Origin: Vreelandella nigrificans
GTDB taxonomy: Bacteria; Pseudomonadota; Gammaproteobacteria; Pseudomonadales; Halomonadaceae
DNA: 64,000 nt
NCBI RefSeq assembly: GCF_002374315.1
Contig: NZ_NWUX01000015.1
Location: 49,557-113,556, forward strand
Reading direction: 5' to 3'
The notes beneath the pieces were generated by a model that saw only the letters and a list, made by a program, of their open reading frames with translations, did no database searches and was not told the DNA's origin. Below, in pieces: positions 44,978-54,800 of the stretch. The translations under genes and the position numbers were made by a program. Every line of letters begins with the position of its first letter. Position 1 is the stretch's first letter.

Positions 44978-45875
44978 GCGCCTGAATACGCCCGGCCAAC
45001 ATAGCCGCTTGCTTGGCTTCCAGGTTCTCAAAATCGAATAACTGTCGGTCAGCTAGCTGGGAGGGGGCGACATTAGTGACGGCTTTAAACATGCTTTCCA
45101 ACCGCCCTGGGTGTTTCTTATCCCACTCAGCCAGCATATCTTTAACGACCTGGCGCTGGAGATTAGGCTGTGAGCCGCACAAGTTGCAGGGAATAATAGG
45201 AAATTCCATTAGCCGCGAGAACTCAGCGATATCCGCCTCTTTGCAGTAGGCAAGGGGGCGAATCACAACATTTTTACCATCATCTGACAGTAGCTTAGGC
45301 GGCATAGCTTTTAATGATCCGCCAAAGAACATATTGAGAAACAGCGTTTCCAGAATATCTTCCCGGTGATGACCCAAGGCAATCTTAGTCGCGCCAATCT
45401 CCTCTGCAAACCCGTATAGCGACCCTCTTCTCAGCCGCGAGCAGAGTGCGCAGGTCGTCTTACCTTCTGGGGTCTTCTCCTTCACCACTGAGTAAGTATC
45501 ACGCTCCAGAATATGGTACTCCACCCCCAGCTTATCCAAATACCGAGGTAGTACATGCTCGGGGAAACCTGGCTGCTTTTGATCTAAATTAACCGCGACC
45601 AACGAAAAATTAACCGGTGCGTTACGCTGTAGGTTGCGCAAAATCTCAAGCATTGTGTAGCTATCTTTACCACCAGACAGGCATACCATCACTCGATCAC
45701 CCTCACCAATCATTTGGTAATCGATGATCGCGTTACCTACCTCGCGGCGTAGCCGTTTTTGCAACTTGTTGAATTCACGCTTCTGTTTTGCGTCAGGCGC
45801 TTCTGGCGCGGCCTTAAGGCTAGCCGCTGGCGTGATAGCTGCCGTCAAGGGGTCCAAATAGTCAGGAGATTGCAT
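44964..45875 (-). CDS. ttcA: tRNA 2-thiocytidine(32) synthetase TtcA
   Basis: A 303-residue PP-loop ATPase. It shows the SGGKDS loop, then two CxxC pairs ([10 protein letters not shown] and CNLCGSQPN) that bind the [4Fe-4S] cluster used in thiolation. [13 protein letters not shown] is the further TtcA signature. It modifies cytidine 32 of certain tRNAs. The gene is convergent with anr and overlaps it by 14 bases; this adjacency is common in gammaproteobacteria. Confidence 0.95.
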   Translation of the reverse strand: MQSPDYLDPLTAAITPAASLKAAPEAPDAKQKREFNKLQKRLRREVGNAIIDYQMIGEGDRVMVCLSGGKDSYTMLEILRNLQRNAPVNFSLVAVNLDQKQPGFPEHVLPRYLDKLGVEYHILERDTYSVVKEKTPEGKTTCALCSRLRRGSLYGFAEEIGATKIALGHHREDILETLFLNMFFGGSLKAMPPKLLSDDGKNVVIRPLAYCKEADIAEFSRLMEFPIIPCNLCGSQPNLQRQVVKDMLAEWDKKHPGRLESMFKAVTNVAPSQLADRQLFDFENLEAKQAAMLAGRIQALSVE

Positions 45876-45976
45876 GGTATAAGCACTGCCGATGGTAGAA
45901 AGAGCGACCGCTATTCTAACAACACTCGCTAGCTCCCCCCAACATAAACCCAGCAGATTAGCGGCTACTAGGCAAG

Positions 45977-46627
45977 CTATTCAGCCTCCCGCTGCAAACG
46001 GAGATACAGCAGAGCGCTAGCCGTGGACTCACCTAACACACTATGGCCACTCAGCGTTGGCAGCTGCCAGCGGTCGAGCGCATCGCCAATGCGGCTATCT
46101 ATATCTACCTGCGGGTGCAAACGTCGTAGCTGGCGCTGATGAAGCTTGGCAACATCCACCTGGGCGTTAGGCAAGCCAAAACCCAGCCCCTTTTTAAACA
46201 GTGCATTGAGTCGGTCGAGTGAACGGTCTAATTGCCACCCTATTAAAGGCCGGTTACCAATAAACTCCGCCAGCGTACCAAGGTTTTCTGCACTGGGAGC
46301 CAAAGCGACTGACGTACCATAGAGGCAGTGATGTCGACGCAGTGTTGTAGCATTGGCGCTTTGGGTGTTGGCGATTGTGGCAACCCAGGCTCGGCTGGTT
46401 TGTACATGATGCTGGTCAAGCACCACCGCAGCTACGCTAATTACCGGCTGGGCATCATCTGAGGCATGACAGGCCAGCGCCACTAATTCTTCGCCCATAT
46501 AGGGCTGGAATAACCAAGCGTAAGGAGAGCCGGCACACCGACGGCGGTCGCTTTCCCGCTGTAGAAGGGTGCGCAACGAGCCGCTGAATAGCGCCACGTG
46601 CCGATCTAACAGTCGCATGCCGCTCAC
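45977..46627 (-). CDS. DnaQ-like 3'-5' exonuclease family protein, catalytically degenerate
   Basis: A 216-residue protein whose second half follows the DnaQ/DEDDh fold order: [40 protein letters not shown] and [18 protein letters not shown]. The metal-binding residues are not conserved: where DnaQ has DxE (FDLETTGL), this has ALACHAS, and the final HxxxxD appears as H-SVLG-E. Exonuclease activity is therefore unlikely. The GTG start overlaps the stop of the DUF294 gene by four bases, so the two products are probably a functional pair. Confidence 0.7.
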   Translation of the reverse strand: MSGMRLLDRHVALFSGSLRTLLQRESDRRRCAGSPYAWLFQPYMGEELVALACHASDDAQPVISVAAVVLDQHHVQTSRAWVATIANTQSANATTLRRHHCLYGTSVALAPSAENLGTLAEFIGNRPLIGWQLDRSLDRLNALFKKGLGFGLPNAQVDVAKLHQRQLRRLHPQVDIDSRIGDALDRWQLPTLSGHSVLGESTASALLYLRLQREAE

Positions 46628-48441
46628 GAATACTCCAGATGATAACGATGTGAAAGGCGTTGTTTGAAGTCTTTAACAATGTGCATAGCTTCACGTAGCA
46701 AATCCCGCTCAAGGGATGACAACTCCTGAACAACAACCCGGTTAGTGCGCTTATCAATCGCTGTATCTAGCTCTTGAAGCTGCTGTTTCAAACGCAGTTC
46801 GGTAAATAGCGCCAGCGCTTCTCCCAAATCATCAGCAAAGCGCCGGTCTAATCGGCCATCAGCCGCTAAGGCGTCCAAGCGATCAAGCGTTGACGTCGCT
46901 TTGATCCGTCTCTCAAGCGCCATGGTGCGCACACCATGAACAATCGGAAAAATGCCGCCTTTTTTAATATCGATGCCGTGCTGGGGCTTTTTCAGCGAGC
47001 CAAACAGTGTCAACGGTGTCGAAAAACGTAGCGCTGTTCTAGCAAAGTAAGAGAGCAATAGCTCATCACGGGAACAGCGCTCGAAAAGCTCTTCCCTAAC
47101 GCTCTCCAGTAACGCTGGATTACCTGCAACCGCGTGGGCATCCAGAAGAATAGCCAGCTTCATCAAGCTATCGCCATCACGGGCACTGACCCACTTCACA
47201 ATATTTCGCTTCCATTGTGAGACACTTCCAACCCACTCCGGGTTAGACACCATAATATTGCCGGGGCATGGCGGGTAGCCCAATCGAATCAATGTCTGTG
47301 TAAGGGCCTGCATTTGCTCGGCCACATCAGGCCATTGGCTGTCATCAGCTAAAATCAGGCCATTATCCTGGTCTGTTTTAAGAATTTGCTCCCCCCTGCC
47401 TTCGCTCCCCATCACCATCATGCAGCTATCGCTATGATGAGTTTCATCAACGGTAAATGACCAGGCTTTACTTATAATGCGCCCATTGAGTGCAGCCAAA
47501 AGATCCATCGCAAAGCGCAGTTTTACCCCCTGGGCCATTAATGCTTTTACCAACTCTGGGGTACGTTGGCTGGCAGCCGCCAATGCTTCAAGACTATTCG
47601 CCTGCTCAACTTGAAGACTGACCACATAACTACGGCTGGAGAAATAGCTCAGCACATCGGTCAGCTCAACAACTCCTTTGAGCAGTTCTTGCTCCATTAC
47701 CACTACCCGAGCAACCTTATGACGTGTCATTAACACCAAAGCTTCAAATAAGTATTGATTAGGCGTCACGGTAACCAACGAGTAATGGGCAACCGCCTCG
47801 ACGGGCGTTGCGTTGCTACAGTCACCAAGCACTAATCCATTTAGCAGGTCCGTTTTGGTGACCATGCCATACTTTCCCTGGGTGTTGACCAGCAAGCTAT
47901 CAGCGTGGCTGTCATTAAGCTGCTTAACCGCACTGGCAATATCAGCCGATGCGTCCATCAATAACGGCTCACGCATGCACTCACTCACCTTAGCCAGCAT
48001 AAAACCAGCCATGGTCACGCCACCTTCAGCGCGTTTTTCTGTCAGCAAACGTGTTTTGTGCGAAAGTGACTGTTTGAAAAAACTCTCGAACTCAGGGTAG
48101 TGGCGGCATAGCTGTATAAACAGTGCTTTAGGCATGATGTAGCACAAGCACTCCTGCTCGGCCTGGAAGCGGTAGCGGCTCTTCCCATTTAAGATACTAA
48201 TAGCACCGAACAAATCACCTGCAGTGTAGTGACCAATGCGTGCGCTAGAAGCTGGCAAAGTAGTATCAAGCTCTGCCACTTCGCCTTTATGAATCAGGAA
48301 TACGCACTCACCGGCCTGACCGGTTTCTAAAATAATTTCATCTCGGTCAAAGTAAGCCAAGTCTACCCCGCGGCGCACATGATCACGCCCCTCTTCATCC
48401 AGCAGCGTAAATGGCAGCTGGGACAGTTCAACCTCTACCAT
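46624..48441 (-). CDS. cNMP-binding/CBS/DUF294 nucleotidyltransferase-like protein
   Basis: About 605 residues in three parts: a CRP-like cyclic-nucleotide domain (residues ~10-130), a CBS domain pair (~150-270, e.g. VTPNQYLFEALVLMTRHKVARVVVME), and a DUF294 nucleotidyltransferase with MGSEGRGEQILKTDQDNGLI, then a C-terminal DUF294 helical domain. ATG at 48441 follows GAGG by six bases. Proteins of this kind are often found beside acetate/CrbSR loci, as here, and are thought to regulate metabolism by nucleotide signals. The enzymatic product is not known. Confidence 0.85.
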   Translation of the reverse strand: MVEVELSQLPFTLLDEEGRDHVRRGVDLAYFDRDEIILETGQAGECVFLIHKGEVAELDTTLPASSARIGHYTAGDLFGAISILNGKSRYRFQAEQECLCYIMPKALFIQLCRHYPEFESFFKQSLSHKTRLLTEKRAEGGVTMAGFMLAKVSECMREPLLMDASADIASAVKQLNDSHADSLLVNTQGKYGMVTKTDLLNGLVLGDCSNATPVEAVAHYSLVTVTPNQYLFEALVLMTRHKVARVVVMEQELLKGVVELTDVLSYFSSRSYVVSLQVEQANSLEALAAASQRTPELVKALMAQGVKLRFAMDLLAALNGRIISKAWSFTVDETHHSDSCMMVMGSEGRGEQILKTDQDNGLILADDSQWPDVAEQMQALTQTLIRLGYPPCPGNIMVSNPEWVGSVSQWKRNIVKWVSARDGDSLMKLAILLDAHAVAGNPALLESVREELFERCSRDELLLSYFARTALRFSTPLTLFGSLKKPQHGIDIKKGGIFPIVHGVRTMALERRIKATSTLDRLDALAADGRLDRRFADDLGEALALFTELRLKQQLQELDTAIDKRTNRVVVQELSSLERDLLREAMHIVKDFKQRLSHRYHLEYS

Positions 48442-49101
48442 GCGCGACCTCACTTTACGGCTATATAAATAGGCTGCCTATACAAGCCGACCGAATAAAA
48501 CTTACCAATGCTACTTATTATACTTTTCGCTATAAAGCTAACGTCGAATCGACGTTTTATTAACGACCAAAGTATTGCCTACGCTTACTAACAAGACACT
48601 AAAAGGACCTTTGTTAAACGTAGCAAACATTACTTTTAAGCGAGCTATAGACTATCGTCCTATCACTCTTTCATTATCGACAAAAAAAATAAAAAAAACT
48701 AGAAAAAATAAGCATTTCCGCGTATAAAACTGTTTACAATAATCTTGTCAAAGTAATCTGATACCAAAGTCTGGGATTTATTTTTTTGATTTATTGACCA
48801 GTATTAATAGTGAATCTGGAGGGGTAATCAAACTGGCTAACCCGTTGACTAACTCAATGCGTTACCAGGGGCCCCAAAAGCTTGCTTAACGTTTCCCAAC
48901 ATGGCGACTTCTGGTAAGCGCTTAAAAGAAGATTAACGCTACAAAAATAACGTGCTGATGTGCCTGGCTGGCCAACATGTCGCTTTGAAGCTCGAATACT
49001 AGGAAACACAGAGCAAGTTCCACGTAAGGTTGCCCTGATGAATCACACGCTACTTTGAGTTCACTTTCCAACCCTAAAAATCACAAGTGGAGAGCAACAC
49101 A
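48442..49101. other. Long divergent control region before the DUF4212 gene
   Basis: About 660 bases between the DUF294 gene (leftward) and the symporter genes (rightward). The left half (48454-48830) is very AT-rich with A and T runs. The right half (48830-49090) has normal composition but no recognised gene. It probably carries activator sites for the acetate symporter, but I could not identify a consensus. Confidence 0.5.
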
Positions 49102-49362
49102 ATGGCAGACGACAAAACCAATGCTGCTGCATACTGGAAAGCCAACGTTCGCTTGATATTCGGATGCCTAGCTGTATGGGCGTTTGTATCTTACGGATGC
49201 GCTATTCTTTTTCGCCCATTGCTGGCGGGCATACTGGTTGGAGGGACTGACCTGGGCTTCTGGTTTGCCCAACAGGGCTCCATCCTCACCTTTATCGTGC
49301 TGATCTTCTTCTATGCCTGGAGAATGAACAAGCTTGATGAAAAATTTGGCCTTGGGGAGTAA
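49102..49362 (+). CDS. DUF4212 sodium/substrate symporter small subunit
   Basis: An 86-residue membrane protein with two hydrophobic helices (LIFGCLAVWAFVSYGCAILF and QQGSILTFIVLIFFYAWRMN). The AAYWKANVRLI start and the GGTDLGFWFAQQGS motif are typical of the DUF4212 small subunit of SSS-family transporters. ATG at 49102 has GGAG eight bases upstream. It lies six bases before the symporter gene. Confidence 0.9.
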   Translation: MADDKTNAAAYWKANVRLIFGCLAVWAFVSYGCAILFRPLLAGILVGGTDLGFWFAQQGSILTFIVLIFFYAWRMNKLDEKFGLGE

Positions 49363-49368
49363 GCCAGC

Positions 49369-51150
49369 ATGAGCCAATTTGCAATCAATTTACTATTTGT
49401 CGGCGCTTCCTTTGCGCTCTATATCGGCATTGCGATATGGGCGCGTGCGGGCTCCACAAAAGACTTCTACGTCGCCGGTGGTGGTGTTCATCCAATTACG
49501 AATGGCATGGCGACAGCCGCCGACTGGATGTCAGCAGCATCGTTTATTTCCATGGCGGGTCTACTGGCCTCTGGCGGTTATGCAAACTCTAGCTTCTTGA
49601 TGGGCTGGACAGGCGGTTACGTTATTCTGGCAATGTTGCTTGCCCCTTACCTACGTAAGTTCGGCAAGTTCACCGTGCCTGACTTCATTGGTGACCGCTT
49701 CTACAGCAACACCGCCCGCTTTGTGGCGATTGTCTGCTTAATCGTGGCCTCGGTGACGTACGTTATCGGCCAAATGACCGGTGCTGGTGTTGCATTCTCT
49801 CGCTTCTTGGAAGTCAGCAACACCTGGGGTATCTGGATTGCGGCGCTAATCGTATTCCTGTATGCCGTTTTTGGTGGTATGAAAGGCATCACCTATACCC
49901 AGGTTGCACAGTACGTAGTACTGATTATTGCCTATACCATTCCGGCAGTTTTCATTGCGATGCAGCTAACTGGCAACCCGATTCCGATGTTCGGCATGTT
50001 TAGTACACATACGGAGTCTGGCGTCCCTCTTTTGGCCAAGCTAGATGAAGTCGTTAACGCATTAGGGTTCCAGGACTACACAGCCGATGTGGATAACAAA
50101 CTCAACATGGTGCTGTTCACCCTGTCTCTGATGGTCGGTACTGCGGGTCTGCCTCACGTTATTATCCGCTTCTTTACCGTACCAAAAGTTGCTGACGCAC
50201 GCTGGTCTGCTGGTTGGGCACTGGTATTCATTGCGCTGCTATACCTAACTGCACCGGCGGTTGGCTCTATGGCTCGCCTTAATCTGATCACTACGATTTA
50301 TCCGGAGATGTCTGGTCAAGTCGAGAATTATGAAGAAGCCTTAAGCAACCCGATTTTCTATGAGGACCGTCCTGAGTGGTTCCGCACCTGGGAAGACACC
50401 GGCTTAATCACCCATAATGATCTGAACAACGATGGCCGCATTCAGTTCTACAACAATGCTGCTGATTTCTCAGATCTTGGTTGGGAGGGTAACGAACTTG
50501 AAGTTAACAACGACATCCTGGTACTCGCCAACCCCGAAATTGCCAATCTTCCTGGCTGGGTAATCGGCCTAATTGCAGCAGGCGGTATCGCTGCGGCTCT
50601 ATCAACAGCAGCCGGTCTACTGCTTGCGATTTCGTCAGCGATTAGCCATGACTTGATCAAAACCATGATCAATCCGAAGATCTCCGAGAAAGGAGAAATG
50701 CTCGCGGCGCGTATTTCCATGGGTGGCGCTATTCTACTAGCAACCTACCTGGGGCTTAACCCACCAGGGTTTGCAGCACAAACCGTAGCACTGGCCTTCG
50801 GTATCGCAGGTGCCTCGCTGTTCCCAGCGCTGATGATGGGTATCTTCTCTAAGCGCATGAATAGTAAAGGTGCCATCGCTGGTATGCTGGCAGGCTTGGT
50901 GTCCACACTGCTGTACATCTTCACCTACCTGGGTTGGCTGTTTATTCCAGGCACCAATATGCTGGCTAACACGCCTGACAACTGGATCTTGGGCATCTCG
51001 CCACTCTCCTTCGGTGCTGTAGGTGCGATGATCAACTTCGCGGTTGCGTTTGCTGTCTCTAGCGTAACGGAAGAGCCTCCCCAAGAGATTCAAGACTTGG
51101 TGGAAAGCGTCCGCTACCCGAAAGGTGCTGGTGTAGCAGTTGATCACTAA
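49369..51150 (+). CDS. Sodium:solute symporter (SSS family, acetate-type)
   Basis: A 593-residue SLC5-type symporter. AGGGVHPITNGMATAADWMSAASF holds the substrate/sodium region, followed by about 13 helices and a hydrophilic insertion (residues ~315-380) usual for the VC_2705 subfamily paired with DUF4212. In Pseudomonas and Vibrio these pairs move short-chain acids such as acetate and are under CrbSR control. A strong hairpin follows at 51208. Acetate is inferred from the nearby acs and crbSR genes. Confidence 0.9.
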   Translation: MSQFAINLLFVGASFALYIGIAIWARAGSTKDFYVAGGGVHPITNGMATAADWMSAASFISMAGLLASGGYANSSFLMGWTGGYVILAMLLAPYLRKFGKFTVPDFIGDRFYSNTARFVAIVCLIVASVTYVIGQMTGAGVAFSRFLEVSNTWGIWIAALIVFLYAVFGGMKGITYTQVAQYVVLIIAYTIPAVFIAMQLTGNPIPMFGMFSTHTESGVPLLAKLDEVVNALGFQDYTADVDNKLNMVLFTLSLMVGTAGLPHVIIRFFTVPKVADARWSAGWALVFIALLYLTAPAVGSMARLNLITTIYPEMSGQVENYEEALSNPIFYEDRPEWFRTWEDTGLITHNDLNNDGRIQFYNNAADFSDLGWEGNELEVNNDILVLANPEIANLPGWVIGLIAAGGIAAALSTAAGLLLAISSAISHDLIKTMINPKISEKGEMLAARISMGGAILLATYLGLNPPGFAAQTVALAFGIAGASLFPALMMGIFSKRMNSKGAIAGMLAGLVSTLLYIFTYLGWLFIPGTNMLANTPDNWILGISPLSFGAVGAMINFAVAFAVSSVTEEPPQEIQDLVESVRYPKGAGVAVDH

Positions 51151-51207
51151 GCCATAATCATTCCCTCTATATGCATACTGCCAATAGACACGTGGAATGA
51201 TAGCTTA

Positions 51208-51242
51208 CCATCGGGCTTCCTCAGGGAAGCCCGATGGCTTTT
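51208..51242 (+). terminator. Rho-independent terminator after the symporter genes
   Basis: A perfect 13-base stem (CCATCGGGCTTCC / GGAAGCCCGATGG), four-base loop, then CTTTT. It ends the DUF4212-symporter unit. Confidence 0.85.
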
Positions 51243-51256
51243 AGAAGGGATATTTT

Positions 51257-51787
51257 ATGATCTGGCATCTCGTTGCCGCCATATTTGCAGGGCTTGCCGC
51301 CGCAGGTATTGGCTTACTACTTAGAACACTTAGCCGTAAGCGGCTTCCTAAATGGATTGTGCCCGTATGCGGCGGCTTGGGCATGCTAGGCTACCAAGTT
51401 CAGGTGGAGTACTCTTGGTTTGAACACAAGCAGGAACAGTTACCTGAGACCGCGACCGTTATTTCCAGTGACACCTCTAGTGCCGTTTGGCGCCCCTGGA
51501 CATTCGCTTTTCCCATGACAACCAAGTTTAGTGTCATCGACAGCGATAATGTGCGTGCAACGACTAGCGAGGGCGCAGTGATTGCTGAATTTATTCTCTA
51601 TCAATTTGAGCGGCACCATATCGATATTGTGACCACACAGCCTTACGTGCTGAACTGCACAAGCCGAGAGCTAGTCCCCTTGCACCCTGATACCGGTGCA
51701 GCGGAGCTAAACCAGCTGCGCAGGCTGCGCGAAACCTCACCACTTTTAACAACTGTTTGCCAACTCGCCGCTGAACAGCAGACGTAA
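51257..51787 (+). CDS. Small membrane protein of unknown function
   Basis: A 176-residue protein with an N-terminal helix (LVAAIFAGLAAAGIGLLL), a possible second near residues 35-50 and a predicted periplasmic part with two cysteines near the C-terminus. VEYSWFEHKQEQLPETATVI and VWRPWTFAFPMTTKFSVIDSD are clear segments but do not match a family I can name. The start follows AAGGGA. It lies 15 bases after the symporter terminator and 75 bases before the kinase gene, so its role may be tied to the transporter-kinase system, by position only. Confidence 0.6.
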   Translation: MIWHLVAAIFAGLAAAGIGLLLRTLSRKRLPKWIVPVCGGLGMLGYQVQVEYSWFEHKQEQLPETATVISSDTSSAVWRPWTFAFPMTTKFSVIDSDNVRATTSEGAVIAEFILYQFERHHIDIVTTQPYVLNCTSRELVPLHPDTGAAELNQLRRLRETSPLLTTVCQLAAEQQT

Positions 51788-51862
51788 CCCCCTCCTTCGC
51801 CTAGAATAGCTCTCTTTATCTACGTCGTAGGCTAGGCGAAGCACTCAACATGGGGAGACACT

Positions 51863-54800
51863 ATGTTTCATGGCGGGCTGCTGGTCGCAGTATCACTACT
51901 GTATATTGCGATTCTGTTTGGGATTGCGTGGTACGGGGACCGTCGTGCCCGCACCCATGGCGCTAGTCGTCGTCGACCCATTATCTACAGTCTAGCGCTG
52001 GCCATTTATTGCACCTCCTGGACGTTTTACGGTGCAGTGGGCCAAGCGGCGACGGCTGGCTGGTCATTTGCCAGCATTTTTGTCGGCCCAATTCTAACAT
52101 TTCTACTGTTTTGGCCAGTGCTGGCCAAGATGATTCGTGTTGCCAAACATCAAAACGTTACTTCGATTGCCGACTTTATTGCCTCTCGCTACGGTAAAAC
52201 CCAGTCACTGGCTGCTTTCGCCAGCTTAGTCGCACTCATTGGCACCCTGCCCTACATCGCGTTGCAGCTTAAAGCCGTTTCCACCTCTTTTAGCGTGCTG
52301 ACTGACGCACAGGACATGACCCACACGCCACTCTTTGGCGATACTGCTTTTTACGTGGCCATCGTGATGGCGATTTTCGCTATTCTGTTTGGCACACGCC
52401 ATACCGATGCGACGGAACACCATGAGGGGCTTATTCATGCGGTAGCTTTTGAGTCGTTGGTAAAACTCGCGGCATTTCTTGTACTAGGCGCATTTGTAAC
52501 ATGGGGCATGTTTGGTGGATTAAGTGAGCTGATGGCCCATGCCGAAAGCCAGCTAGAGCTTCAGCGTCAGCTAGCCAACCAGGATTTTGGTCAAAGCTTT
52601 TGGGCCCAAACCCTACTCGCTATGCTGGCAATTCTCTGTTTACCGCGGCAGTTTCATGTAGCGGTTGTGGAGAATATCCACCCTGATGATGCCTCCAAAG
52701 CACGCTGGCTGTTTCCACTCTATTTGCTCGCCATTGCGTTTTTCGTGATACCACTGGCCGCTGCTGGCCTGCTGCTTTTCTCAGATAGTGGGGTGGAGCC
52801 TGATACTTACGTGCTTGCGCTTTCCATGGCATCAGGGCATGAGTGGCTAACACTACTGACGTTTATTGGTGGATTTTCCGCCGCCACGGGCATGGTGATC
52901 GTTGCTGCGGTAGCTGTTTCCATCATGATCTCCAATGAGATTGTCATCCCCGCCCTGTTCAGGTTGCGCTGGTTTGATACCAAAGCCCGCGACTATGGCC
53001 GCCTAGTACTACGCGCACGACGCCTTACCATTGTGGCCGTGCTGGCCATGGCATACGGCTTTTATCAGCTAATAGGCGAGTTCACCTCACTGGCCTCTAT
53101 CGGCATGCTCTCTTTTGCAGCCGCTGCTCAGTTTGCACCGGCACTGATTGGTGGGCTGTACTGGAAACGCGGTAACCGCTTAGGCGTGATTGTTGGGATG
53201 AACGCAGGCTTTGCCATTTGGGCCTACAGCCTGCTCATGCCAGCCATGATCAACGCTGGCGTGCTACCCCACGAATGGCTAACAGGCGGTCCCTTAGGGC
53301 TTGCCTGGCTATCGCCCACGACACTCTTTGGCCTAAACCTCGGCGACACTTTTACCCATGGGGTTATGCTCTCACTAGGCATCAATTTATTCTGCTACAT
53401 TTTTGTTTCGCAAATCACCTCTCAGCGCGTAGTCGAGCGTATTCAAGCCTCACTGTTTGTCGATAGCGTCGAAACTCGCCAAACCTCAGTTAACCGGCCC
53501 TGGACAGGCGCTACGACAGTGGGCGACTTAAAGGTGCTCTGTGAGCGCTTTCTCGGCGCTAACCAAGTCGATCGCGCCTTTGAAGATTATGCTCTTCGAA
53601 CCGGCAAGCCCATGGAGAACGGCACTCGAGCATCTATTGACGTCATCCAGTTTACTGAGCGCTTTTTAGCCTCGGTACTAGGCGCCTCCTCGGCACGCAT
53701 CGTGGTGAACTCAGCGCTGCAAGGGCGCGGAATTGGCATTTCCGATGTCATCTCAATCGTTGACGAAGCCTCCCAAGTGCTGGAGTTTAACCGCGCACTG
53801 CTGCAGGCCACTATTGAGAATATCAATCAAGGTATCAGCGTTGTTGATCAGAACCTCAGGTTAGTGGTGTGGAACCAACGCTATTTGGAGCTATTCCGCT
53901 TCCCTGACCATTTGATTCGCGTGGGCGCGCCAATGGATCGCATCTTCCGCTATAACGCTCATAACGGCGAGTACGGCCCAGGAGACCCCGAAGAACACGT
54001 TCAGCTACTGCTGGATAATATTCGCGACGGTCACCCCCACCGCTACGTACGCTATCGCCAGGATGGTAGCGTACTTGAGGTCCAGGGCAACCCGATGCCT
54101 GGTGGCGGCTTTGTATACACCTATCAGGACATCACACAACAAAAGCGCATTGAAGAGGCGCTAATACGTTCTGAAAACAATATCCGTATTTACACCGATA
54201 ACGTACCAGCACTCATCGCCTACTTTGACAAAGAGTGCCGCTACCTATTTACCAACCGCGCCTATGAACAGGCATTTAGCATCGACCGTAATGCGGTGAT
54301 TGGACGACGCTACGAAGATGTTTTACCCGTTAAGCAGGCCGAAGAGCGCCTACCTTGGATGAAGCGGGCACTGGCAGGAGAGCGGGTTAGTTTTGAGGTC
54401 TCGATGCGCGTTAACGCTGCAATGCGCTATATGTTGGTCACCTACACGCCCCATTTTGGCGATAGCCAGTCAATCCTTGGCTTTTTTGCGCTTTATCAGG
54501 ATATTACTGAACGCCGACAGGCTGAGATTGCGCTGAAAGAGACCAACGAAACCCTTGAAGAGCGAGTGCGCGAACGCACCCAAGCGCTGTCTGAAGCGAA
54601 TGCGGCACTACGTCAGGAAAACCGTGTACGCGCTGAAGCCGAGCAAGCATTACGTCAGGCTAAACAGCTAGCCGAAGATGCCAACGCTTCAAAAACACGC
54701 TTTTTGGCCGCAGCCAGCCACGACCTACTGCAGCCGCTGAATGCCGCACGCTTGTTTACCTCGGCCTTGATGCAAAATGTCACTACCAGCGACACTCAGC

